Shown: positions 1 through 10,243 of the stretch, piece after piece
Numbering within the stretch: the first letter of the stretch is position 1
Layout of the letters: every line of letters starts with the position of its first letter
From: Mytilus edulis
Taxonomy: Eukaryota > Mollusca > Bivalvia > Mytilida > Mytilidae
Assembly (NCBI RefSeq): GCF_963676685.1
Contig: NC_092354.1
Span: 74,475,335 to 74,539,334, forward strand
Length of the DNA stretch: 64,000 nucleotides
Reading direction: 5' to 3'
The notes under the pieces: generated by a model
Seen by the model: the letters and a program-made list of their open reading frames with translations, nothing else
What the model was told of the DNA's origin: nothing
Database searches by the model: none
Position numbers and translations under genes: made by a program

Positions 1-1625
1 GTTGGTTTTCTTTTAGACAGAATTCACGTCACAGGATTGATTTTAATATTTTTCTAAGTTAAGACCTGCAATACATTGTAACTTATACAGTGATGGGCAT
101 GGTAATTATTATTCATTTTATCTATAATAATACATGTATCCTTTCACGAATGTATAGTGTCTGTGCTGTGTAGTTTTTAAACAGTGATTGAGATATCACT
201 GATGTTGAAACACGTACTACATGTATTGGTGAAGGCGATATTATAAACTTTTGTTGCTAATTTCTATGTCATATACTCTCTGGTAAGAAATAGTGTCACT
301 GCAATCATACCACATCTTTTTATTATTGTATAACAAAAACAAATGGGGAATACGATTTAAAACACTTTTATTTCATCAACAATATTAAATTCTATAATTC
401 AGTATTCCTATAATGAAGACTTCCATCAGCTTTGAACAGAATAGTTTCGAGAAAATCGAGGAATTTCTCATTATAAAGTATTTTATTATTGTTGCATATT
501 CAATTTAATAGTTCAATTATGTTTTAGTTATCTTCAACTTCACAGAATCTAAAAATGCTAATTATTTTAACGTCTTAGTCTCGGATGTTTGTAATTGATT
601 TTGAAATATATCAATGTAATGTAATGCTGTAGCATGCAGTTAAGTAACTATAACTGATAAATGATTAATCAATGATTGCTTGATTGGTTTATCAAGTATG
701 TTGAAGATGTTCCAATATACCGATAACCTTTTAGAATAGCATGTATTCATTATTACTGGTTGGATATAACATCGTGAACATAACATTTAAACAACTGTAG
801 CGGAAATTAAGTTTAGATTTGTTAAGCGATAAATGTGTAGCTGCATCAGTTAGTGATTTGATGGTCGCAAATTCAGTTCACTTGAAAGGCGGTAGCGGAG
901 GAATTAAACGGGTATTCGCAACCATAAAATCACTATTTGATACCATATGAGCTTAACATAAAAAAAAATATTGTTATCTCAATTTTAATGAAACTTATAG
1001 ATAAGAGCGTCAAATTGAACATTTTTAATCCTGCATATAATGTCTGCGCTTGCGCATACGTTTTCATATCATCAATTGTGAATTTTATTCATGAAAATTG
1101 ATGACGTTTTCTAATCAAAACGAACGTTACAAACAATATTACATTATAATCATTGAATACAACTGATAAAAGCAAAACAGATCATGTTCTTCTCTCAAAG
1201 TTATTCTCACTCCTAAACGTTGAAACGCTCAAATTGTCAACAGTTACTACAGTACTAATATGTTCGTTTTTAATACACATTTTATGTGGTTATAGTATGT
1301 GCTAAATAGTTCATACTCCACAATATATTTAAAAGTAACCATGATATGTTTTCATTTCAAGTCAAAATATGTGTTTTGTAATTTCAAATCTTGCGGACTC
1401 ACTGATATTTCCTAATTTTGAAAATTACATTCAAGACTGCGAACATACGGATTATTGTTTAGATAAGTGTATCACACGACAATAACGTAAGATTTGTCGT
1501 CTTTGCTGAAGTGTTTACACGCATGTTTTGCATCTTTTACGTTTAATCGTTATCTCAAGATAACAATAATATTACAAAAAAAAAAGGAAATCAAATTGTT
1601 AGTCAGTAATCAATAAAGTACTCAC
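1..1625. other. No gene seen
   Basis: AT-rich sequence with no open frame of note and no recognisable domain. A short piece around 290-335 resembles, on the minus strand, the tail of the dispersed repeat at 11530-11680 (shared CATACCACATCTT core). Nothing else can be supported. Confidence 0.5.
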
Positions 1626-1646
1626 CGTATTCCATCTTGAGCGTTT
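1626..1646 (-). CDS. Candidate 21-nt microexon
   Basis: On the minus strand a polypyrimidine tract ending in TTTTTTTTCAG is followed by 21 nt and then a strong donor GTGAGTACTTT. Read with one base carried in from a previous exon it gives xTLKMEY and carries one base out, so it is phase 1 to phase 1. The design matches the microexons at 49237-49254 and 52670-52690. No partner exons were found next to it; they would lie below position 1 or be very short. The splice signals are seen directly; that it belongs to a Roc-COR-like gene is inference. Confidence 0.35.
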
Positions 1647-2199
1647 CTGAAAAAAAATTGAAAAATTTAAATTTATTTCATACCGATTATTATAAGGCAT
1701 TTGACATTTGACATTTGGGTTGATTACTTTTAGTTTCGTTAAAATTCATTGAGAGTAAAGTTGAAGAATATGAACTTACATGACACTTATACGTCATGTG
1801 CATTTCAGAAAAGAGTTGTAAATGACCAAATAATTCATTGCTCAGCTATAGATCAGATTAAATGATTTACACCTGTACTCAGCCACGTAAAAATAACTTT
1901 ATTTGAAGTTTATTTTAAGTATTAAATGAATTAAGAATCGTAAGATTATTTAATTTCATAGATTATAAACTTAAAAAATAAATTTTGGAAAACTGAAATA
2001 GGTTTCTATATGCTAAAGTTTGTCCTGTGTGCAGAATCAAAAGGTTGAGAAGCGATCGTTTTAAGTTTGACGGTACATAGTGTAAAAGGGTAAAGTATTT
2101 GTAACTGGTTTCTAATAATGTTTCATTGCGTAAATGAAATATAGAGAGTCAACAGAAAGGTACAGATATTTTTTTTACACATTTGGTGATAATTTGGTT

Positions 2200-2430
2200 A
2201 TAATTTGTAAAGGATGTTTAGTTGTGCGTGATCAGGAGGACTTTAGTTATTTATAATTATAATTGATTTCTTATCACCTATCAGTGTCATCAACAGAATT
2301 TACAAATGAATTATTGGACACTGCATTGATTCGTTTATCCCAAAACATCTATGTATAGATGGACTTGTTTATGATAAGCGAACCGGTTATACCCCGCCCA
2401 GTCAAGTGATAAAACATAAAGTAATACATA
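2200..2430 (+). repeat. Diverged copy of the intron segment at 7110-7345
   Basis: This stretch aligns over about 230 bp with 7110-7345, sharing blocks such as TTTATCCCAAAAC, TATAGATGGACT and AAGCGAAC in the same order. The second copy leads straight into exon 2 of the secreted-protein gene at 7383. No exon follows this copy, so it is either a relic of a partial tandem duplication of that gene or two insertions of one dispersed repeat. Confidence 0.6.
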
Positions 2431-4364
2431 TATGTCCATTTTCTGGATCATAATTTATTCAATTTAAAATAATGTCGTCAATATAAACATGTAGCTGATT
2501 CTTGCCAAATAGTGAAGGTTATATACTTGTATGTGTTTAGGTTAAATAAAACGAACCCTTGTTAACTCATAAAGAGAAAACCTTAAACAATATAATTATC
2601 TTTTTGTTTTGAATTAAAGAATGGAACTAAGAAGAAGGAGAAAAAAACACCACCAAGTGGGATATTAGTGTCAAACCAACAATGCTGTCATACTATTTAC
2701 CTCGTTATTTGCTTGGTTTACTCATTTGGATTTCGTTGCTCAGCTGCAGATCAGGTTTGATGTTGCAAGTCCGAATTGGAAGTTAGTTATGAAATTTCAA
2801 CCTTTTTCTGGTCGACATCGGAAGTTATAAAACGGGTTTACCTATTTGCTATAAATAGATGTTACAATTATATTTCAACATGTAAATACCTTTTAAAAAA
2901 ATAACATTACAATCAACAAAAAATTAACTGAATGGGTTTTGTTTTTACACATAATACATCTTTATCCGGATGTATGAATCATGATTTGAAAAGTATTCTT
3001 ATAACTGTTTGTAGAAGTTTGTTTAATTCTACATGAAAAAACATAACTTATGCTGATGAAATAAAATCATTATAAAAACAACTGATATAACATTGGCGAA
3101 ACATTTGTTTTTATCTTCAGTATGGAATCTTTTATTTTGAACATCAGCATAATCAGTTTGGAAGAGAGTTCTTTTAATTGAAAATCGTACTTCATTTTCT
3201 TCTGTTTATATCATAAGCCATTTTTTGGTAATCTTTCTTATTTGCTGTTATCAGATTTATTAAACAAATGATTGCTTGTGATGAACACCACATATATTTA
3301 TATATATATGTTGTGGCAACACTTGCTTTATTAGTATAGTTATCTGGAGTGCCGTTAGAGAAAAGGCGACCTTTAAAAGGAAAACTGGCAAACCTAGGCG
3401 TGTGTGTTGACAAGGAAGTACGAAAATACTTGGAACAAAACCCAAGGAATATGACCACAAACAAAAACATATAAAAATAATATAAAAAACATTAAGTTTT
3501 CAATAAATAATAATTTTCGTAAAATTGTCATTGAATTCTATATCTATAAACAAACTTCTACAAACAGTCTAAATTTTTCTGGATATGATCGCGATCTTAA
3601 TAAATTTTAATAAGATTGATTTGTATATGCCTTATAGTGCTAAACTAATTGAACCATGTTCTGAATTAAATGTCACTTGATGTCATTTGAAACCAATAAT
3701 GTAATAACTAAGAGAACCAATGAATCATTCCTATATAACTTACATTTAGGTTACAATAAAGAAAAATACCATGTTTAAGTATTAATTGAATTACATTGAT
3801 ACTGCGATATATTATAATCAAATTTACTTAAATTATCGTCTTCATAAATTAAGAAGTTAAACTAAGTAAATGCGTACATGTAAATTTAAATTAACATGCG
3901 TAGTACAAACATAACAGTCAGGTCCTCCGTTTCCTTAAACATTTCCTACCTCGTGGTATACACAGATACAAAGTGTGATCTGTATAGTTTAAAACTTAAA
4001 TAATCTAGTAAAGGCGACTGAAAGGAAACGCAAAATAACTGAAGCTAGAATCGTGTAGAGGAATATCAGAGTTTAGTGGGAAAAACATAATTGGTTAGTT
4101 GTTTTTTACTATTTTATATCTTTTTGGATGTGTCTTTTAATCAGTGAAACACTCCTTCAATCGCAATAAACTGTTTGATTTTCGTCCGAATTTCTTACTT
4201 TTCAATAGAAAACTTAACGTGTTAATGGAATGCATTGGAATATCAATATGTATTTGACTTTTTTGAGCAACTATTATTTTAAGATAAGCATCATTGTACT
4301 ACACTGTATTAATAACCTACAAACTTCATCATTATTTCAGACTGTCTAATCTGTGATAACATTA
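2431..4364. other. Intergenic, no gene seen
   Basis: No coding region was recognised. The 92- and 66-codon frames near 3190-3470 have no domain and unbiased composition. A short TA-rich microsatellite lies at about 3295-3310. The region is presumably 5' flank of the gene starting at 4365. Confidence 0.5.
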
Positions 4365-7300
4365 ATGGATAGAAATATAGTGAGTTACTGCTGTCTGTCT
4401 GTCATCATCCTGTTGGCATCACAATGTTCTTGTTGTAAGTTTCATTATTTGACGTATAATATAGATACATCATAATTTTAGAAGTTTTTTTCTAACGTTA
4501 ATAATTCTGCATAGTTATACTAAACGTCATGTTTCTCACATTCAAATAATGTCATCACACAAACCATCAGAATTGACTGTTTTTGTGTTTCCGCCAGGTA
4601 CGTTTTCGTTCACAAAAGACTCATCAGTTATCTTCCAAATAAAAAAAAACGTAAAAAGGGCCAAGCAAGTACGGATTTGAATAGCACAGGACCGTACAAC
4701 TATATGGTAAACTATTCCTGAAGTAAGAAAGACTTTTAAACATTTCAAAAATTCAAAGTTGTGTAAATGTTCCGGACCATATGAGTATTTGGACCATATG
4801 CGTATGGTCATGACCATATGGATATATAATCATATGGTCGAGGTTACTCACACGTTTACTTTAAATACTCTTCATAATGTATGACCCTTCTAGTTTTCAT
4901 GGCATGTCAAAGGTAATTCATTATATATTTAAAAAGTTAAATTTTTTTTTAACTAATTAAAAGAATAAGCAGTTTGATACAATTATTTTTACTCATAATT
5001 TGTACGTACAATAAGAAGATGTCAAAATCAAATGCACATATTGTAAAAGGAAGTTTTGTAACTTTTTACTCAACGTATTTTCCACGTAAATTGTGCATAG
5101 TAGACGACAAGGACCATAGTTTATCTAAGTTATCCCGTAAATATGGTGTACTGCAGCCATGTAACGATATTGGAGATCTAGAGATTCTTAAAAAACACCA
5201 TAGACACATCGAAATGACCCAAGACCTCTGTATCACTGCACACAGCTGCAAAGAAATCTAGCTTTTCACTCGCAAGCAAAATGTGAAACTGAAAATGATC
5301 ATGCACAATCAAGACATGCAAATGCAGAAAAGCTATGGTACCGTGTGGAAGTAAATGTCACCCTTATCATACGTACAAGAATACAATTAGCGATGAAAAC
5401 TAATATCAACTGACTGTGGCATCTATATTTAATGTTTATGTAGCCTTTGAATTATAAAATTAATACATTCTCATGTAACCATCAATTTTTTAAGATAAAG
5501 TGTATCGTATTATTAAAACGTTTCAAATGCATATTTGAAAAAAATATGGTCCAAATACTCATATGGTCCGTCCCGTTAATGACCAAATGACCATACGCGT
5601 ATGGTCGGACCATATTGGTATTCGCATATGGTCATGGCCATACGCGTATGATCCAAATACTCTTATAGTCTGGAACATAAACAGTTAATTTACAATTATA
5701 ACCATATCAATGATAACTCATGTAAACACAGAGATGCTGGCTTATCCATTTTGCAATTATTTCAGAGAAAGCATATTTCCCGTCGAACTTCAAATTTCTC
5801 TCAGATAAATCTGTCAGTGACAGTAAAATGATAACGATTTTTAAGTTATAATAAAGCGATCGATAGAAGTAATAATAAAAGTTGCGAAGTAGAAGTAGTC
5901 TGGGTACTGTTTCATAAGTTACGAGTTTTATTGTTGATAAAAATAGAGTAACACAAATATAATGTGTTTGTTAGAAAGGATTTTAACGGCTGACCGTGAT
6001 TGGACTAGAATAAGATTGATGTAACTTCACAATTTAAGCTATCATCGAACGATAGGCATCAAGGGCACGCTATTCTTTGAAAGTAAAATAACACTTTATA
6101 TAAGTTGGATGATATCCCTTTTCTATAAATTTCTAATTTCCTGCATGTATCGAAAGCATAGATAGTATCGTGTTTAATTATAAGGGATAATATACTAATA
6201 AAGGTGACATTTTCACGCCTTTTAATACGACACCGGACTCGAACTTCTCTTGAACTGAATTTTAATGTGCATATTGTTATGCGTTTACTTTTCTACATTT
6301 GCTAGAGGTATAGGGGAGGGTTGAGATCTCATTAACATGTTTCACAACGCCGCATCTTTGCACCTGTCCTAAGTGTGGAGCCTCTGGCCTTTATTAGTCT
6401 TGTATTATTTTTATTTTAGTTTCTTGTGTACAATTTAGAGTTAAGTATGGCGTTTATTATCACTGAATTAGTATAAAGATTTGTTTAGGGGCCAGCTAAA
6501 GGACGGCTCCGGGTGCGGGAATTTCTCGCTGCATTGAAGACCTGTTGGTGACCTGCTGCTGTTGTTTGTTCTATGGTCGGGTGGTTGTCTCTTTAACACA
6601 TTCCGCATTTCCATTCTCAATTTTATATGAACAGCCGCGTGTATAATACAGAACTCAAGGGTGCATCTGTACTTGTAGACAAATATGACATGTAACATAC
6701 TTGTCTTCCTTCGTTACAAACCCGCATGTAATCGGCGAATGATATTTTTTAACAGGTGAACATAGAGTATAGTCTGACAGGTGAACATAGAGTATATTTT
6801 GACAGGTGAACATAGAGTATTATTTAACAGGTGAACAAAGAGTATATTTTAACAGGTGAACATAGAGTATATTTTAACAGGTGAACATAGAGTATATTTT
6901 GACAAACAATAGTCGACCTAAGATAATAACATTTAACACATCTTTAATAACACTTAACATTGACATGCATTAAGATATCTCTGCTCTGATACTGGAACAA
7001 AGCATTTTGAATACCAAGTTATAGAAATGATAAATCAATTTCGTATAAACTACCAATATTACCAATGTTAGTTAACCGATCGGGCGGACCTTATGTTTTA
7101 ATTTGCATAAGGACAGTCTATTTGAAGATGTGTGTGATAAGGATGATTGTCGTTATAACTGTTATTGAATTATAATCACCTATCATTGACACCAAAGCAT
7201 ATACAAAAGAAACGAGTGTATGATATGGTACGAATAACTGAACAGTTCATTGATGAGTTTATCCCAAAACTCCTGTCTATAGATGGACTGATCTTAACTA

Positions 7301-8237
7301 AGCGAACTTCTTTAACCCCGTCAAGTAAAGTGAAATAAATCTAGTGATACAATATACATGAAATTTTAAATTGTCTTTTAAGACCACAACTTCCAAAAAC
7401 CTGAATATGCATTTGATTTAGACAATGCAGGAAATGCAATTGAAGGCTTTGTTGATTCCGGAGTAAAAGAAGGATCTAAAGTTCATGTTAAACCTGTTGA
7501 AGGCTACCAGTTCTTAGAAGACGGAGAGGTAGTGGAATACCTACAAGTAAAAGTTCGATCAGGAAACTTTACTGGGGTAGGTTTTGTTTCTAATGTTAAG
7601 TTATATCAGTGAAATATTGATATAACACTCGGTTATGAATCTGGGGCAATTCACTTATAGAATGGTACAGTACCACTAAAGCTAACCTTTAAACCAAAAT
7701 TGTAAAGTTGTTGCACAGAGCCAAATCAACACAGACAAAAATCAACTGAAAAATGACCACTTGAAACCCAAAACATTAAGAAAAAGAAACTTTAAAAGCT
7801 GTTAATCGTAAATCAAAAAACAAACCTCTGGAAAAAAAAACTATTGTAATGGAGACTTTGGTTACTTCAATTTATTACCAAAGAGGAATCCAGGTAATTG
7901 ATGTCTTGAAAATCACTTAAAGACAGCAATAGATGTATTCTAAATTTAAATGGATTTGCTGAAATTTTCCTTGCAGGATGAAGAATATGTATTAGAAAAC
8001 ACCAACGCATTCAGAGTAAATGAAAAGGGTTACATCATAGTGAATAACACCGAAGCATTCAACCACTTTAAGGTTATTGAATTTTATGTAAGTATTGTAA
8101 ATATGCCAAAGAGAAAAAAACTATTTATTGATGCAGGAAAAGCATGTATAAAGTGGACATATTCTTACATAAACAATGAAAAAATTATCCTAGAAAACGG
8201 CTCTGCGCAAAACGAAATCAAATTTAAACCAGTTTAA
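4365..8237 (+). CDS. Small secreted protein, three exons, unknown family
   Basis: Exons 4365-4434, 7383-7576 and 7977-8237 join in frame (phases 1 and 0) to about 174 residues. Exon 1 encodes a start methionine and a hydrophobic stretch (SYCCLSVIILLASQC), read as a signal peptide, and ends at donor GTAAGT. Exon 2 follows CTTTTAAG and ends at GTAGGT; exon 3 follows TTTTCCTTGCAG and stops at TAA 8235-8237. The mature part is acidic then basic near the C-terminus, with alternating hydrophobic residues typical of beta strands. Segments such as AFRVNEKGYIIVNN followed by EFYVSIVNM faintly recall the strand pattern of a cadherin-like fold, but calcium motifs are absent, so no family is assigned. 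It has only one cysteine outside the signal region. The first intron (2.9 kb) carries a foldback element and a minisatellite. The gene structure is fairly sure; the function is unknown. Confidence 0.78.
4768..5677. mobile_element. Foldback element with CATATGGTC subrepeats
   Basis: The ends are inverted repeats: the left begins TGTTCCGGACCATATGAG, and the right, reverse-complemented, begins TGTTCCAGACTATAAGAG. TAAA occurs just outside both ends (4764-4767 and 5678-5681), a candidate target-site duplication. Each arm is a cluster of short near-palindromes on the theme CCATATGG or ACCATACGCGTATGGT; 5589-5606 is a perfect 18-bp palindrome. The roughly 700-bp interior has a 95-codon open frame (4974-5261) with no recognised domain, probably chance. 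The element sits in intron 1 of the secreted-protein gene. Confidence 0.7.
6285..6620 (+). repeat. Dispersed repeat, copy 1
   Basis: A GC-richer block containing GGGTGCGGGAATTTCTCGCT and CTATGGTCGGGTGGTTGTCT. A related block lies in opposite orientation at about 15655-15835, sharing the GCCAGCTGAAGGACG-like, tGCGGGAgTTTCTCGCTaCATT-like and GACCATAG motifs. From memory this resembles a high-copy repeat of mussel genomes; no coding potential is visible. Confidence 0.6.
6751..6904 (+). repeat. 26-bp tandem repeat, about 6 copies
   Basis: Six consecutive units on the theme AACAGGTGAACATAGAGTAT plus TATTTT, with small substitutions (GACAGG for AACAGG, CAAAGA for CATAGA). The array lies in intron 1 of the secreted-protein gene. 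Confidence 0.9.
7110..7345 (+). repeat. Partner of the 2200-2430 segment
   Basis: Homologous to 2200-2430 in direct orientation about 4.9 kb apart. It occupies the 3' end of intron 1, immediately before the acceptor of exon 2 (7383). Confidence 0.6.
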
Positions 8238-8541
8238 ACATAAGTAGTTTACATGCTATGGTACTAAATGATAACAAATAGTTAGAGAAAAAACTACATA
8301 ACATTTTTAGTTGAAAACGTCCAGCAAACATGTTAATTGGCGATATTTATCTATCTATCTATAGTAAATAAGGAGATTTGGTATGATTATCAATGAAACA
8401 ACGTTTCTGAACTAAATGAAAATAATTACAACGAAAAAACAAAAAGATAAAAATATTATAAAAAAACCAAACAAACACAAATGATATATATATATATATA
8501 TAATATATAGCAACGATCGACAACCATTGAGTTGTAGGCTT

Positions 8542-8631
8542 TTTTAATTGGACAGATTAATACAGAAGGAGGTGGATTAAACATACTTTTAATGGGACAG
8601 ATTAATACAGAAGGAGGTGGATTAAACATAC
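8542..8631. repeat. 45-bp unit duplicated in tandem
   Basis: Two consecutive 45-bp units, nearly identical (core GACAGATTAATACAGAAGGA). They differ at one or two bases, so the duplication is recent. The period is a multiple of three, which creates an artefactual repeated peptide in one minus-strand frame; no gene is inferred. Confidence 0.9.
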
Positions 8632-9084
8632 TTTTGACCGACCAATCCTTAATTGACCTTTGATATTTGTTTTTGTATATTTTTGTTTTTAAATACCTGT
8701 AAATTATATATATATAGACGTATTCCCTATCAATGATCAAAAAGAAAAAAAAAGGTTACTCCTTCAAGAGAAAACATTGTTATACTGTAACTTTGTTATT
8801 TATACAGGTTGTAATGTTCAGACTTGCTGATGTAGTCTCGGATCCAGTACCGTTTATTGTTGGGGTCATTTAAACAATTAAACCATTTATTTTTTATCTT
8901 AAATCAAAATATGTGTTTTGAATGTAATACACTTTGACCTTAACTCAAAGTTTGTTACCAATATTATGTCATTGGTATTTATTCATCCATTACAGTCAAC
9001 AAACACACGAGAAATTCACATTTATTTTACAGGTACTAGTAATATTAAATTCTGTTTAACAGCAATGTTCTTATAAAAAAGAAG

Positions 9085-9245
9085 ATGTGGTATTATTGTC
9101 CATGCGATAACTCTCCATAAGACACTAAAATAACACTAAAATTAACAGCTTTAGGTCACTATACGGCCCTCAAACATGAACAAAGCATGCACCGCATAGT
9201 CGGCTATAAAATTAAAAGGCCCCGAAATGACAAATGTAAAACAGA
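9085..9245 (+). repeat. Dispersed repeat (AAGAAGATGTGGTA family), plus copy
   Basis: Contains AAGAAGATGTGGTATTATTG, AACTCTCCATAAGACAC, CCGCATAGTCGGCTATAAAA and GGCCCCGAAATGACAAATG. A minus-strand relative is at 11530-11680, and shorter pieces (the AAGAAGATGTGGTAGGAGTG end) occur at about 50920, 61050 and 63505. I recognise this as a common non-coding repeat of mussel genomes; its class is unknown to me. Confidence 0.7.
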
Positions 9246-9689
9246 GTTGTTTTTAATTTTATGTAGGTGTTTTTCCTGTTTTTGTTGGGTGGTCGACAAA
9301 AAGTCTTCGAAATCAAAGGACATCTTTATGACGAAGCTGTCATACAAATTTACATATAAATGAATTTGTATTGTCTAATTATGTGTTTCGTCTTGACAAG
9401 TAACGTTGTTAACTTACTCCTTCAATCACATCTTAACGATTAATGGACGAATTATTGATGGTTGTTTGGATCCGTTTGGCTAGTCAGAATGCGGACGTTA
9501 AATTATTTTTTCGGGAAAATGGGTGCTACGATATATGCACGTTGAATAGCATATCAGCAACTCTTTAAGCTTACTAAGGCGGACTTGACTGTTTCGGGGC
9601 TACACTTAGCCCTTCCCGTCTTTGGGTTTTCTTTTCATGGTTATGTATGGATGAAATTGTTTGTCTTCATATCTTGATATTTTCTTGCA

Positions 9690-10210
9690 AAACTTTACGA
9701 CAAAAGAGATGAATTCAGCTTTTCATTTCGTTATTCCAATGCTTTTATATCCTATCATGATTTTCTTGATAGAGGGTTGCTGCTCACAAGGAAGCTATTA
9801 AACCAAAGTGTTCCAAAGTTGAAATCATCCCTTCGTAAATTTTAGGGATGCCATCACGAGTTGGTTGACAGTTATGGAATAACCTTTCCACAGATGATAT
9901 CGGATATGTTCCTCACGTCGTAATTACATTCCCCTTCCCTTTATGATTGTGACCTACCGAATTAGGGTATTTACTGGATTTGTTATAACATGATCAACAG
10001 GATGGGTGCCACATGTGGAGCAGAATCACCCCTAGTTTTTGCTGGTGTTCCTGTTGCTTTTCTTTAGTTTTATATGTTGTGTCATGGGTACAATTATTTG
10101 TCTGTTTGTCTTTTTCATTTTCGACCGTGGCGTATTCGGTTTATTTTCGATTTATGAGTTTGACTTTCCCTAAGGAATCTTTCGTCCCTATTTTAAGTAC
10201 AATTCATGTA
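9690..10210 (+). pseudogene. Penelope-like reverse transcriptase fragment, broken
   Basis: Reading from 9690 gives KLYDKRDEFSFSF, LLTRKLLNQSVPKLKSSLRK, then a stop, then GCHHELVDSYG. These match in order the C-terminal part of the element at 56202-57161 (KIYDKRDDFNF, LLTQKLLQQNYEEDRLK, GHHHELVDPYD). About 40 residues between the first two blocks are missing and one in-frame stop is present, so it cannot be functional. The following 300 bp, ending near TTTCGTCCCTATTTTA, look like the 3' untranslated tail of the same family; a second piece of that tail is at about 16385-16460. The fragment lies just beyond the 3' end of lectin gene 1, on the opposite strand. Confidence 0.75.
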
Positions 10211-10243
10211 AATGTCTATGCAAGCTTATTTTCAATTTTATTT

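Noticed and set aside
4974-5261. 95-codon plus-strand frame inside the foldback element
   Set aside because: No domain, no transposase motif, and an opposite-strand frame of similar quality overlaps it; probably chance.
6751-6904. CRISPR-like array
   Set aside because: Units are contiguous with no unique spacers; it is an ordinary minisatellite.
8456-8740. Minus-strand frame with repeated KSMFNPPPSVLICPI
   Set aside because: Produced by the 45-bp tandem duplication in non-coding sequence; flanked by TA microsatellite.
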